Source of the DNA: Pseudomonadota bacterium
GTDB lineage: Bacteria; Pseudomonadota; Alphaproteobacteria; Sphingomonadales; Sphingomonadaceae
NCBI GenBank assembly: GCA_023432995.1
Contig: JAEZES010000144.1
Span: 1 to 6,072, forward strand
Length of the DNA: 6,072 bases
Reading direction: 5' to 3'
Shown: one piece after another, positions 1-6,072 of the stretch
Numbering within the stretch: position 1 is the stretch's first letter
Layout: every line of letters begins with the position of its first letter
The notes under the pieces: generated by a model
The model's database searches: none
What the model saw: the letters and a program-made list of their open reading frames with translations, nothing else
Told to the model about the DNA's origin: nothing
Position numbers and translations under genes: made by a program

Positions 1-620
1 ATCGACAGCCGGCCATAGAGTGTCGTCCGCTGCGCCGTGCAACCGGCGGCCGCCAGCTGCGGGGCCGTCGCCGCCAGCTCGCCGGCGAACCCGCCGCGAA
101 GGTGGCCTTCGCCGGCCAGCTTGAACCCGACCGCGCCGTAGTCGCTTTCGAGCAGCCCGCGGCCGTCGACGATCCGCAAGCGCAAGTCGGGCAGTTCGAA
201 CGGCGCCTCCTCTTCGGTGAAGATCAGCGGGTCGAGCGCGCCGAAACTTAGCCGGCTCCCACGATAGGTCGCATAGAGCCGCGGCCGCACGAGCCGGATT
301 TCGGCGACTTCCGGAAAACCGAATCCATATCGGATCAGCACCTCCGCCCGCTCGGCGGTGAAGTCCGGCCGGTCCGGAGCACCGATGACGATGTCGCGCA
401 GGACCTGGCGCCGGCCGCCGATCCGCTCGACCTCGTAGCGCGCGGCAATCCCGCGCTTGGCCAGCTCGTCGGCGATGAAGTTGTCGGCGATTTCCTCGCG
501 GTTGAACCACAGGATCGCCAGCCCCGCGGCCAGGAGGGCGAGCATCGCCAGCGCGGCCCAGCAGCCGATGCGCAGGCTCGTCCGCTGTGACCGCACGTCC
601 TGTTCGCGCTGCGACGCCAT
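1..620 (-). CDS. YdbH/AsmA-like membrane-anchored protein, N-terminal part (cut by left edge)
   Basis: This reads leftward from an ATG at 618-620 and is still open at position 1, giving 206 codons. Residues 1-16 are polar and charged (MASQREQDVRSQRTSLR). Residues about 17-39 form one hydrophobic helix (CWAALAMLALLAAGLAILW), which suggests an inner-membrane anchor with the rest in the periplasm. The following segment has the look of sphingomonad YdbH-domain proteins: 'LRDIVIG' near 74-80, 'VRPRLYATYRGSRLSFGALDPLIF' style text at 111-134, then 'LPDLRLRIVDGRG' at 143-155. From family knowledge, E. coli YdbH, TamB and YhdP are large AsmA-like proteins that span the envelope and support phospholipid transport to the outer membrane; full-length members are several times longer than this fragment. 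A weak Shine-Dalgarno (AAGG) sits about 8 nt before the ATG. The partners ynbE and ydbL, if present, would lie beyond the left edge. Assignment is by sequence style; a generic AsmA-like protein is the alternative. Confidence 0.72.
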   Translation of the reverse strand, partial: MASQREQDVRSQRTSLRIGCWAALAMLALLAAGLAILWFNREEIADNFIADELAKRGIAARYEVERIGGRRQVLRDIVIGAPDRPDFTAERAEVLIRYGFGFPEVAEIRLVRPRLYATYRGSRLSFGALDPLIFTEEEAPFELPDLRLRIVDGRGLLESDYGAVGFKLAGEGHLRGGFAGELAATAPQLAAAGCTAQRTTLYGRLS

Positions 621-674
621 TGCCGGCACCCTTGCGCGCGAAGCCCGGCAAAGGCAATGCGCTAGGCTGGTGGC

Positions 675-680
675 AGGGGG
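675..680 (+). promoter_or_regulatory. Ribosome binding site that decides the radC start
   Basis: AGGGGG lies 5 nt before the GTG at 686. The neighbouring DUF3857 gene uses the same AGGGGG core 6 nt before its ATG (4187-4192, minus strand). The upstream in-frame GTG at 587 has no comparable purine-rich site and would place the radC start inside the divergent ydbH-like gene. Confidence 0.6.
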
Positions 681-685
681 TGCCT

Positions 686-1387
686 GTGGCCGACGAGCAG
701 CCTGCAGCGACGACGCGGCACGATGGGACCGGCCATCGCGCGCGCCTGCGCCGGCGCCTGCTCGAAGGCGGGGCCGAGTCCCTGGCCGACTACGAGGTGC
801 TCGAATACCTGCTGTTCGGCGCCCAGGCCCGTGGGAATACCAAGCCGCTGGCGAAGGAGCTGCTGCGCCGTTTCGGCTCGCTGGCGGGGGTGCTCGACGC
901 CGAGCCTGGCGCCCTGCGGCAAGTCAAGGGCGTGAGCGACGCGAGCGTCGGCGCGCTCAAGATCGCCGCACTCGCCGCCCGGCGCATGGCGCGCAGCGAA
1001 GTGCGGCAGGCGCCGATCCTCGGCAGCTGGCAGGCCCTGCTCGACTACCTGACGATCGACATGGCGAGCCTCACGGTCGAGCGCGTGCGAGTGCTCTACC
1101 TCGACGCGCGCAATCGGCTGATGCTCGACCACCACGCCGCCGAGGGGACGATCGACGAGGCAGCGATCCACCCGCGTGAGGTAATCCGTCGCGGCCTCGA
1201 CATCGGCGCCAGTGCCCTGATTCTCGTGCACAACCATCCGAGCGGCAATCCCGAGCCGAGCCGGGCCGACATCCAGATCACCCACCGCATCGCGGAGGCG
1301 GGGCGCCACCTCGGGATCGTGCTCCACGACCACGTGATCGTCGGCCGCGAGGGCCACGTTTCGCTGCGCTCGAAGGGCCTGATCTAG
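686..1387 (+). CDS. radC: RadC family JAMM/MPN-domain protein
   Basis: The 233-residue protein ends at TAG 1385-1387. The N-terminal part carries the UPF0758 helix-hairpin-helix-like region: 'LADYEVLEYLLFGA' followed by 'TKPLAKELLRRFGSL' and 'VLDAEPGALRQVKGV', about residues 33-84. The C-terminal MPN/JAMM domain has 'LYLDARNRLM' (137-146), 'HPREVIRRGLDIGASALILVHNHPSG' style text (162-187) and then 'PSRAD' (191-195). The two histidines of HNH (182, 184) and D195 are the expected zinc ligands, so the metal site looks intact. 'LHDHVIVG' and 'VSLRSKGLI' complete the usual RadC ending. RadC was first linked to DNA repair, but its role is unsettled; the fold is that of metal-dependent isopeptidases. 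A longer frame opens at GTG 587 and would overlap the divergent ydbH-like gene by 34 bp; 686 is preferred because of its ribosome site and the otherwise conflicting overlap. The gene faces the DUF3857 gene tail to tail. Confidence 0.93.
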   Translation: MADEQPAATTRHDGTGHRARLRRRLLEGGAESLADYEVLEYLLFGAQARGNTKPLAKELLRRFGSLAGVLDAEPGALRQVKGVSDASVGALKIAALAARRMARSEVRQAPILGSWQALLDYLTIDMASLTVERVRVLYLDARNRLMLDHHAAEGTIDEAAIHPREVIRRGLDIGASALILVHNHPSGNPEPSRADIQITHRIAEAGRHLGIVLHDHVIVGREGHVSLRSKGLI

Positions 1388-1402
1388 CGCGGCCGCGCGC
1401 GG

Positions 1403-4180
1403 TCAATCGAGCTTGATGCCGAACCGCGTATAGAGCGGCGCGAGCGACGGTGAGCGCGCCAGAGCCGAGCGAATGTCGTCCTGACCGCCCTTGTCGCCCA
1501 TCGCCCGGCGCACGACGCCGCGCATCAGCAGCGACGGCACGAGCTCGGGGCTCGCCGACAGCGCGGCGTCGATGTCCTTCAGCGCCTCTTCGAACCGGCC
1601 GAGCCGGAAATAGGCCATCGCCCGGCTGTCGAGCACGGGCGGCGACCAGTCGGCCAGCTCGACCGCCTTGGTGCACAGTTCCGCCAGCCCCTCCTGCAGG
1701 TTCCAGGTCGCCTGGTACCAGCACTTGCCGTTGAGCAGCGCGGGATCGCCGGGCCGTTCGCCGAGCAGGTCGTCGATCCGCCGCAGGCCGTCCTCCTTGC
1801 GCCCGGCCGCCGCCTCGAGGTCGCTCAGCGCCATGGCGATGGCGCGGCGTTCCTCGGCGTTGCCGTCCTGCTCCTCGAGCAGCGCGATCGCCTCGTCGAC
1901 GCGATCGAGGTACGACATGACATTGGCCCGGAACAGCGTGGCGCTGATGCCGGGATCGAGCTCACCGCCCTGCTCGGCGTCGGCGAGCGCGTCCTCCATC
2001 CGCCCCATTTCCATCAGCAGCCGCGCGCGCTGGAAATAGACCGTCGCACTGGGGGCGAGGTCGACCACCATGTCGAGATCCTCGAGCGCCCCGTCCCGGT
2101 CGAACGTCAGGGCCCTGAACAGCGCCCGGTTCTGGTAATTCTCCGCCTCGTCCGGTTCCTTGTCGATCAGCTTGGCATAGGCCGCTTCGATCGGCGCCAG
2201 CGCCGAGCGGTCCGCCGAGCCGGCGAAGGCGAATCTCCGCCGTGCCCCCTCCGGGGCGCGCAGCTGGAGTTCGAGCGACCCGAGGCGGGCGGCCTTGGCG
2301 CGCTCGGCCGGGATGTCCGCGGCCGGCAGTTCCCCGCCCCGAGCGGTTCGCCAGTCGGCGATGGTCAGCACGTTGCCGTCGATCGACGCGGTGCGGCCGA
2401 GACGGACGCCGGCGATGTCCTCCTCGAAGGCGGTCTTCCCGTCGAGCGTGTACGACCGGCCGGCTTCGGGCAGCAGCACGGTGATCTCGGCGCGGCCCGA
2501 CGCCGGGCCGGGCAGCGCGACCGGGATCTCCCGCCAGGCGCGCCGGCCCCGGTCGGGACGGAAGGTGAAATCGTCGGTCGGCAGGTCGAACGAGCGGCTC
2601 GCCACGCCTCTTTCCCAGCGCCACGGCGTGGTCATCAGCCCGGACACCCGCACCGTCGCCTCGTTGCGGTCGGCATCGAACGACACGCTGCCGTCGATCA
2701 CCTGGCTTTCGCCGACCATGGCGCTGCCGAAACCGCGCAGGAAGTCGAGCCGCTGCTCTTCGCTGGCGCGGTCGATCACTGAGCGGAGCGGAGCCGCGCG
2801 CGAGCCCGAAACGACGAACTCGGCCTCGTAGAGCATCGGGATGTCCAGGCCCGCGCGGTGATCGAACCGGAAGCGTGCGATCCCGTCGTATCCTTCGCGC
2901 GGCCGCGGCTCGATCGGCACGAGGCCGGAGCCTTCGGTCCGCAACGGCAGGGCATGCGCGAACCGCGGCGCCTGGCGCGCCAGGGCCAGGCTGGCCCCGC
3001 TGTCCGTGCCGTCGAGCCAGAACGTCTCGCCGCCGATGGTCGCGCGGACGATGACGTGATCGAAGGCGGCGGGCATCGGCAGCATGCCGGGCACCCCGTC
3101 CCCGGTCGACGACGCGACCAGCACCGGCTCCGCCTCGATCCCCATCGCCCGCAACAGGCTCAGCAGCAGCAGCGTCTTGGCCTTGCAGTCGCCGTAGCGC
3201 TTGCTCCAGGTCTCGGCGGGCGCCTGGGGAATGTAGTTGCCGCCCTCCATGCCGTTCGCGAGATACGAGATCTCGTCCTGCACCAGCCGCAGCGCCGCGA
3301 CCGCCCGGGCCAGCGGGTCGGAATGGGCGGCTTCGATGGCAGCGACCTGCTCGGCGAGCGGCCCGCCGGCAGCGATTGCGCCGTCGGTCGCGTAAAGCGG
3401 CGCCATCACCCGCGAAACCTCTTCCCAGTCGGCAAAGGTGCCCGCCTGCAGCAGCGGCGGCATCCTGAAGCGCACCGGCGCATCGGGCGGCACGTCCTCG
3501 CGCTCGGCCAGCGGCAGCGCGACCTCGATCGTTCGGTAGCCGTCGCGAACCTCTGGCTCCGGCAGCTCGACGCCGCCCGTTGCGTGCCATTTCACCTCGG
3601 CGTCGACCGGCCACGACACGATGACCCGGGCGAAACCCGCCTCGAACGGCTCGGTCATCAGCGGCGCGAGGGTCTGCACTTCCTCGTCGAGCGCCTGGTC
3701 CGAGCTGGTCACGCTGTAGCTGACGCGAAGGACGTCGCCGACCCGCAGGCCGGGCACGGCGAGTGTCGCGGTCGAAGCTCCGTCGATCATCCGCTGCTCG
3801 AGCTGCAGCTCGCGGCGCAGGACGTCGAACCGGGCGCCCTGCCCGAGCACGTCGATCGTCTCGCCGTTGCGCAGGATGGCCACGCGGTGGACGATCAGGT
3901 CGCCCTTGTCGGGAATCCACCGGGCCTGGACCGTGCCCAGCGCGTCGAGCATCTGCGGATTGTCGATCCTCACCGCGGTGTCCTGGTACTCGTGCAACCG
4001 GCCGGTCTCGATCCGATGCTGGTTGTCGAACAGGACCGTGTTCGGACCGGTCAGCTCCGCCGGCAGTTCGGCCGGCGCGACCCACGCCGGGGCCGGCTGG
4101 TACAGCGGCTCGGTGCCCGCGAGCGCAGGCGCGGTCCACGCCACGGCGCAACCCGTCAGTAGCCCGGCCGTCAGTCTCAT
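1403..4180 (-). CDS. Exported DUF3857 / transglutaminase-like / TPR protein
   Basis: The 925-residue protein runs from ATG 4178-4180 to TGA 1403-1405. The start is chosen because AGGGGG lies 6 nt upstream and the product then begins with a signal peptide: basic MR, a hydrophobic core, and a likely cleavage after APALA (about residue 21). A frame start at 4264 would add 28 residues and bury the signal. Residues about 50-240 match the DUF3857 style. A transglutaminase-like domain follows (about 270-400), with 'WSKRYGDCKAKTLLLLSLL' and C332 as nucleophile, 'FDHVIV' with H375, and 'FWLDGTD' with D390, so the papain-like triad is present. A further region of likely beta strands (about 420-640) precedes about seven TPR-like units (about 678-913), for example 'AYFRLGRFEEALKDIDAALSASP'. 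Proteins with this domain order are known in sphingomonads and other Gram-negatives, but their substrate is not established. Export implies periplasmic action; the TPRs suggest a protein partner. A lipoprotein reading is possible (L-T-G-C at 8-11) but the hydrophobic core continues past the Cys. Confidence 0.87.
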   Translation of the reverse strand: MRLTAGLLTGCAVAWTAPALAGTEPLYQPAPAWVAPAELPAELTGPNTVLFDNQHRIETGRLHEYQDTAVRIDNPQMLDALGTVQARWIPDKGDLIVHRVAILRNGETIDVLGQGARFDVLRRELQLEQRMIDGASTATLAVPGLRVGDVLRVSYSVTSSDQALDEEVQTLAPLMTEPFEAGFARVIVSWPVDAEVKWHATGGVELPEPEVRDGYRTIEVALPLAEREDVPPDAPVRFRMPPLLQAGTFADWEEVSRVMAPLYATDGAIAAGGPLAEQVAAIEAAHSDPLARAVAALRLVQDEISYLANGMEGGNYIPQAPAETWSKRYGDCKAKTLLLLSLLRAMGIEAEPVLVASSTGDGVPGMLPMPAAFDHVIVRATIGGETFWLDGTDSGASLALARQAPRFAHALPLRTEGSGLVPIEPRPREGYDGIARFRFDHRAGLDIPMLYEAEFVVSGSRAAPLRSVIDRASEEQRLDFLRGFGSAMVGESQVIDGSVSFDADRNEATVRVSGLMTTPWRWERGVASRSFDLPTDDFTFRPDRGRRAWREIPVALPGPASGRAEITVLLPEAGRSYTLDGKTAFEEDIAGVRLGRTASIDGNVLTIADWRTARGGELPAADIPAERAKAARLGSLELQLRAPEGARRRFAFAGSADRSALAPIEAAYAKLIDKEPDEAENYQNRALFRALTFDRDGALEDLDMVVDLAPSATVYFQRARLLMEMGRMEDALADAEQGGELDPGISATLFRANVMSYLDRVDEAIALLEEQDGNAEERRAIAMALSDLEAAAGRKEDGLRRIDDLLGERPGDPALLNGKCWYQATWNLQEGLAELCTKAVELADWSPPVLDSRAMAYFRLGRFEEALKDIDAALSASPELVPSLLMRGVVRRAMGDKGGQDDIRSALARSPSLAPLYTRFGIKLD

Positions 4181-4322
4181 CGTCTTCCCCCTGCCTGGCC
4201 TGGACGGCCGACCGAGCGATAAAACCACCATAACCGCGCCAAGACAACGGTCTGCCGCCCGCACTTGCCAATCGCGAGCGTGCAGCCTAGCCGCCGCGCA
4301 TCTGCCGCAGCCGGAGTTAACG
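4181..4322. other. Divergent intergenic region between the DUF3857 gene and purB
   Basis: This 142-bp gap separates two genes that read away from each other, so it should hold both promoters. The leftward promoter candidate is at 4219-4247. For purB, TTGCCA (4265-4270, 5 of 6 matches to a -35 box) is the best hexamer, but 17 nt downstream there is only TAGCCG, a poor -10 box. The purB ribosome site GGAG is at 4313-4316. I saw no clear operator palindrome or riboswitch-like structure. Confidence 0.5.
4219..4247 (-). promoter_or_regulatory. Candidate sigma-70 promoter of the DUF3857 gene
   Basis: On the minus strand TTGTCT (4247-4242, 4 of 6 consensus matches) is followed by a 17-nt spacer and TTTTAT (4224-4219, 4 of 6). 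This A/T-rich patch stands out in a very GC-rich region. It would start transcription near 4212 and leave a leader of about 30 nt before the ATG at 4180. It is identified by motif only. Confidence 0.4.
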
Positions 4323-5636
4323 ATGGTCCCCCGCTACGCCCGCCCCGCGATGATCGCGATCTGGGAGCCCGAGGCGCGCTACCGCATCTGGTTCGAGATC
4401 GAGGCGCATGCGACCGAGAAGCTGGGCGAGCTCGGCGTGGTCCCGGCCGGAGCCGCGCAGGCCTTGTGGGACTGGTGGAAGACCGATCCGGCGATCGACG
4501 TGGCGGCGATCGACGCGATCGAGGCGGTGACCAAGCACGACGTGATCGCGTTCCTCACCTGGGTCGCCGAGCAGGTCGGCGACGAGGCGCGGTTCATGCA
4601 CCAGGGCATGACCAGCTCCGACGTGCTCGACACCACGCTCGCGGTCCAGCTTGCCCGCGCGGCGGACATCCTGATCGAGGACGTCGACCTGCTGCTCGCG
4701 GCGCTCAAGCGGCGCGCCGAGGAACACAAGTACACCCCGACCATCGGCCGCAGCCACGGCATCCACGCTGAGCCGGTCACCTTCGGCCTCAAGCTGGCCC
4801 AGGCCTACGCCGAGTTCGCGCGCTGCCGCGCCCGGCTCGAAGCCGCGCGCGCCGAGATCGCCACGTGCGCGATCAGCGGCGCGGTCGGCACTTTCGCCAA
4901 CATCGCCCCCGAGGTCGAGGCGCACGTCGCCGAGCGGCTCGGGCTGGCGGTCGAGCCGATCTCGACCCAGGTGATCCCACGCGACCGCCACGCGATGTTC
5001 TTCGCCACGCTCGGCGTCGTCGCCAGCTCGATCGAGCGGCTGGCGATCGAGGTGCGGCACTTGCAGCGGACCGAAGTGCTCGAGGCCGAAGAGTACTTCT
5101 CACCCGGGCAGAAGGGCTCGAGCGCGATGCCGCACAAGCGCAACCCGGTGCTGACCGAGAACCTCACGGGCCTTGCCCGCGTGGTCCGCAGCGCGGTGAC
5201 CCCGGCGCTGGAGAACGTCGCGCTGTGGCACGAGCGCGACATCTCGCACTCGTCGGTCGAGCGCTTCATCGGCCCCGACGCGACGATCACCCTCGACTTC
5301 GCGCTCGCGCGCCTGACCGGGGTGATCGACAAGCTGCTCGTCTACCCCGAGCGGATGCAGGCCAACCTCGACCGCATGGGCGGCCTCGTCCACTCGCAGC
5401 GCGTGCTGCTCGCGCTGACGCAGGCCGGGGTCAGCCGCGAGGACGCCTATCGCTTGGTCCAGCGCAACGCGATGAAGGTGTGGGAGAGCGACGGCAAGCT
5501 GTCGCTACTCGAGCTGCTCAAGGCCGACCCCGAGGTCACGGCGGCGCTGAGCCCCGCCGAGCTCGAGGACAAGTTCGACCTCGATTATCACTTCAAGCAG
5601 GTCGACCGGATCTTTGAACGCGTGTCCGGCGCCTGA
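4323..5636 (+). CDS. purB: Adenylosuccinate lyase
   Basis: The 437-residue protein is complete, which is the usual length of the bacterial/short PurB type. It cleaves SAICAR to AICAR plus fumarate and adenylosuccinate to AMP plus fumarate, so it acts twice in cytoplasmic purine synthesis; family members are homotetramers with shared active sites. The start ATG 4323 has GGAG 6 nt upstream and gives the typical N-terminus 'MVPRYARPAMIAIWEPEARY'. Visible hallmarks are 'KHDVIAF' with H72, 'HQGMTSSDVLDT' (93-104, substrate binding), 'GRSHGIHAEP' with H145, and the fumarase/aspartase superfamily signature 'GSSAMPHKRNP' (265-275) with the catalytic serine in the mobile loop. 'WHERDISHSSVER' (302-314) is also typical. 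H72 and H145 correspond by motif to the two catalytic histidines described for Bacillus PurB. The frame stays open upstream to 3867, but that extension lies opposite the DUF3857 gene and has no PurB character. No key residue is missing. Confidence 0.98.
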   Translation: MVPRYARPAMIAIWEPEARYRIWFEIEAHATEKLGELGVVPAGAAQALWDWWKTDPAIDVAAIDAIEAVTKHDVIAFLTWVAEQVGDEARFMHQGMTSSDVLDTTLAVQLARAADILIEDVDLLLAALKRRAEEHKYTPTIGRSHGIHAEPVTFGLKLAQAYAEFARCRARLEAARAEIATCAISGAVGTFANIAPEVEAHVAERLGLAVEPISTQVIPRDRHAMFFATLGVVASSIERLAIEVRHLQRTEVLEAEEYFSPGQKGSSAMPHKRNPVLTENLTGLARVVRSAVTPALENVALWHERDISHSSVERFIGPDATITLDFALARLTGVIDKLLVYPERMQANLDRMGGLVHSQRVLLALTQAGVSREDAYRLVQRNAMKVWESDGKLSLLELLKADPEVTAALSPAELEDKFDLDYHFKQVDRIFERVSGA

Positions 5637-5719
5637 CCGTCAACCCGGCGAACGCCGGGACCGCGTGCCGAGGAGCCAGCCTTTGCCGCACGAGGTCCCG
5701 GCGTTCCCCGCGATGACGG
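5637..5719. repeat. Long imperfect inverted repeat (REP-like palindromic element)
   Basis: Two 32-nt arms (5637-5668 and 5688-5719) are reverse complements at 28 of 32 positions, around a 19-nt loop (5669-5687). The outermost 26 nt of each arm match at 23 of 26, including a perfect 13-nt block GAACGCCGGGACC. The left arm also contains its own palindrome CCCGGCGAACGCCGGG at 5644-5659. It begins at the base after the purB stop codon. The RNA would fold into a strong GC-rich hairpin that could end purB transcription or protect its mRNA, but there is no U-run, so a classical intrinsic terminator is not shown. Similar CCGTCA...CCCGGCG(A)...CGCCGGG sequences are, to my knowledge, common dispersed repeats in sphingomonad-type genomes. 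No flanking target duplication was seen. Confidence 0.75.
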
Positions 5720-5767
5720 GTGGCCTTCACTTCCCCGGCCAATCGCCCTAATCGTCGTGAAACAGCC

Positions 5768-5776
5768 AAGGGGAGA
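5768..5776 (+). promoter_or_regulatory. Strong ribosome binding site of the LapA-like gene
   Basis: AAGGGGAGA ends 4 nt before ATG 5781 and is the longest Shine-Dalgarno match in the window; it fixes the start of the LapA-like gene. The preceding stretch 5720-5767 holds only weak promoter-like hexamers (TTCACT at 5726-5731, CCTAAT at 5747-5752, spacing 15), too poor to call a promoter. Confidence 0.6.
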
Positions 5777-5780
5777 CCCG

Positions 5781-6072
5781 ATGCAAGTCGTCCGCACGAT
5801 CGTCTGGGTGCTGCTGCTCGTCGCGCTGCTGATTTTCTCGATCAACAACTGGAACCCGGTCGAGGTGAAGATCTGGGAAGGCCTCGTGCTCGAGACCAAG
5901 ATCCCCGCCCTGGTCGTGATCGCGTTCCTTCTCGGGCTCGTGCCGATGTGGCTGATGCACCGGGTCAGCCAGTGGTATTTCAAGCGTCGGCTTGGCTCGC
6001 TCGAAAGCGCCGCGGCGCGCGCGGCGGCGATGCCGCCCGCCGCGCCGGTCGCCGAGCCCGCCGCGCCTCCGG
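5781..6072 (+). CDS. LapA-domain (DUF1049) inner-membrane protein, 3' end cut by window
   Basis: 97 codons are visible and the frame is open at the right edge. The protein has the LapA/DUF1049 plan: a first helix at about 4-22 (VRTIVWVLLLVALLIFSIN), a short loop with 'NNWNPVEVKIWEGLVLETKIP' style text (22-42), a second helix at about 42-60 (ALVVIAFLLGLVPMWLM), and a basic stretch 'HRVSQWYFKRR' (60-70) that suggests a cytoplasmic C-terminus. From residue 74 it turns into an Ala/Pro-rich tail (AAARAAAMPPAAPV). In E. coli, LapA works with LapB in tuning lipopolysaccharide synthesis through LpxC turnover; most alphaproteobacterial homologues are named on domain alone, so that role is not assured here. 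The gene is 144 bp downstream of purB, with the palindromic element between them, so it probably has its own transcription start. The tail is low-complexity and weakly informative. Confidence 0.85.
   Translation, partial: MQVVRTIVWVLLLVALLIFSINNWNPVEVKIWEGLVLETKIPALVVIAFLLGLVPMWLMHRVSQWYFKRRLGSLESAAARAAAMPPAAPVAEPAAPP

Noticed and set aside
625..684. Inverted repeat GGCACCC (625-631) and GGGTGCC (678-684) between the divergent ydbH-like and radC starts
   Set aside because: Seven bases with a 46-nt gap are expected by chance in DNA this GC-rich, and the right arm is explained by the radC ribosome site.
457..1179. Open frame of 240 codons spanning the ydbH-like/radC junction on the plus strand
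   Set aside because: It is very rich in Arg and Ala, overlaps both recognised genes in other frames and has no family resemblance.
662..1357. Open frame of 231 codons antisense to radC
   Set aside because: It lies almost wholly opposite a clear radC gene, has no domain and no convincing ribosome site.
2858..4162. Open frame of 434 codons on the plus strand, antisense to the DUF3857 gene
   Set aside because: Its composition (rich in Arg, His, Gly, Gln) mirrors the codon bias of the opposite gene and it has no recognisable motif; long antisense frames are normal at this GC content.
4150..4180. Lipobox-like L-T-G-C at residues 8-11 of the DUF3857 protein
   Set aside because: The hydrophobic stretch before the Cys is very short and continues well past it to a good signal peptidase I site, so a normal signal peptide fits better.
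1962..4271. Open frame of 769 codons on the minus strand, offset from the DUF3857 gene
   Set aside because: It overlaps the DUF3857 gene on the same strand in another frame, is dominated by Arg/Gly/Ala/Asp as expected of an out-of-frame reading of GC-rich coding DNA, and shows no domain.
3867..4322. Upstream extension of the purB frame by 152 codons
   Set aside because: The extension is antisense to the DUF3857 gene, lacks PurB similarity, and ATG 4323 has a proper GGAG site and the canonical PurB N-terminus.
4317..5060. Open frame of 247 codons antisense to purB
   Set aside because: It is the complement of unmistakable purB codons and has the same composition artefact.
1..6072. A new defence, mobile or biosynthetic system
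   Set aside because: All long coding regions are recognisable chromosomal families and no transposase, integrase, repeat array, toxin-antitoxin pair or RNA gene was seen on either strand.

Overview
The window is GC-rich chromosomal DNA with strongly G/C-biased third codon positions. Its gene content suggests an alphaproteobacterium, most likely of the Sphingomonadales (Sphingomonas/Erythrobacter type). The grounds are the style of the RadC, YdbH-like, LapA-like and DUF3857/transglutaminase/TPR proteins and a 'CCGTCA...CCCGGCGAACGCCGGGACC' type intergenic palindrome. The taxonomic call is inference from recognised protein style, not from a database match.

Layout, left to right. (1) Positions 1-620, minus strand: the first 206 codons of a YdbH/AsmA-like membrane-anchored protein, cut by the left edge. 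(2) Positions 686-1387, plus strand: radC (JAMM/MPN-domain protein), divergent from the ydbH-like gene. Its longest frame would run into that gene, but a Shine-Dalgarno-supported GTG at 686 leaves a 65-bp spacer. (3) Positions 1403-4180, minus strand: a 925-residue exported protein with DUF3857, a transglutaminase-like domain with an apparently complete Cys-His-Asp triad, and a C-terminal TPR array. It converges on radC with only 15 bp between the stop codons. (4) Positions 4181-4322: a divergent promoter region. (5) Positions 4323-5636, plus strand: purB, adenylosuccinate lyase, complete. (6) Positions 5637-5719: a long imperfect inverted repeat starting directly after the purB stop codon. 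It looks like a dispersed palindromic element and may act as a transcription end or mRNA stabiliser. (7) From 5781 to the right edge, plus strand: a LapA/DUF1049 two-helix membrane protein, 3'-truncated by the window.

Functionally this is ordinary housekeeping and envelope DNA: purine synthesis (purB), a conserved RadC of unclear role, and three envelope-associated proteins (YdbH-like, DUF3857/transglutaminase and LapA-like). Apart from the divergent and convergent pairings, nothing ties the genes into one pathway. I found no phage, plasmid, insertion-sequence transposase, CRISPR, tRNA or rRNA signal and no convincing sign of a new multi-gene system. The most noteworthy items are the nested palindrome behind purB and the exported transglutaminase-TPR protein of undefined substrate.
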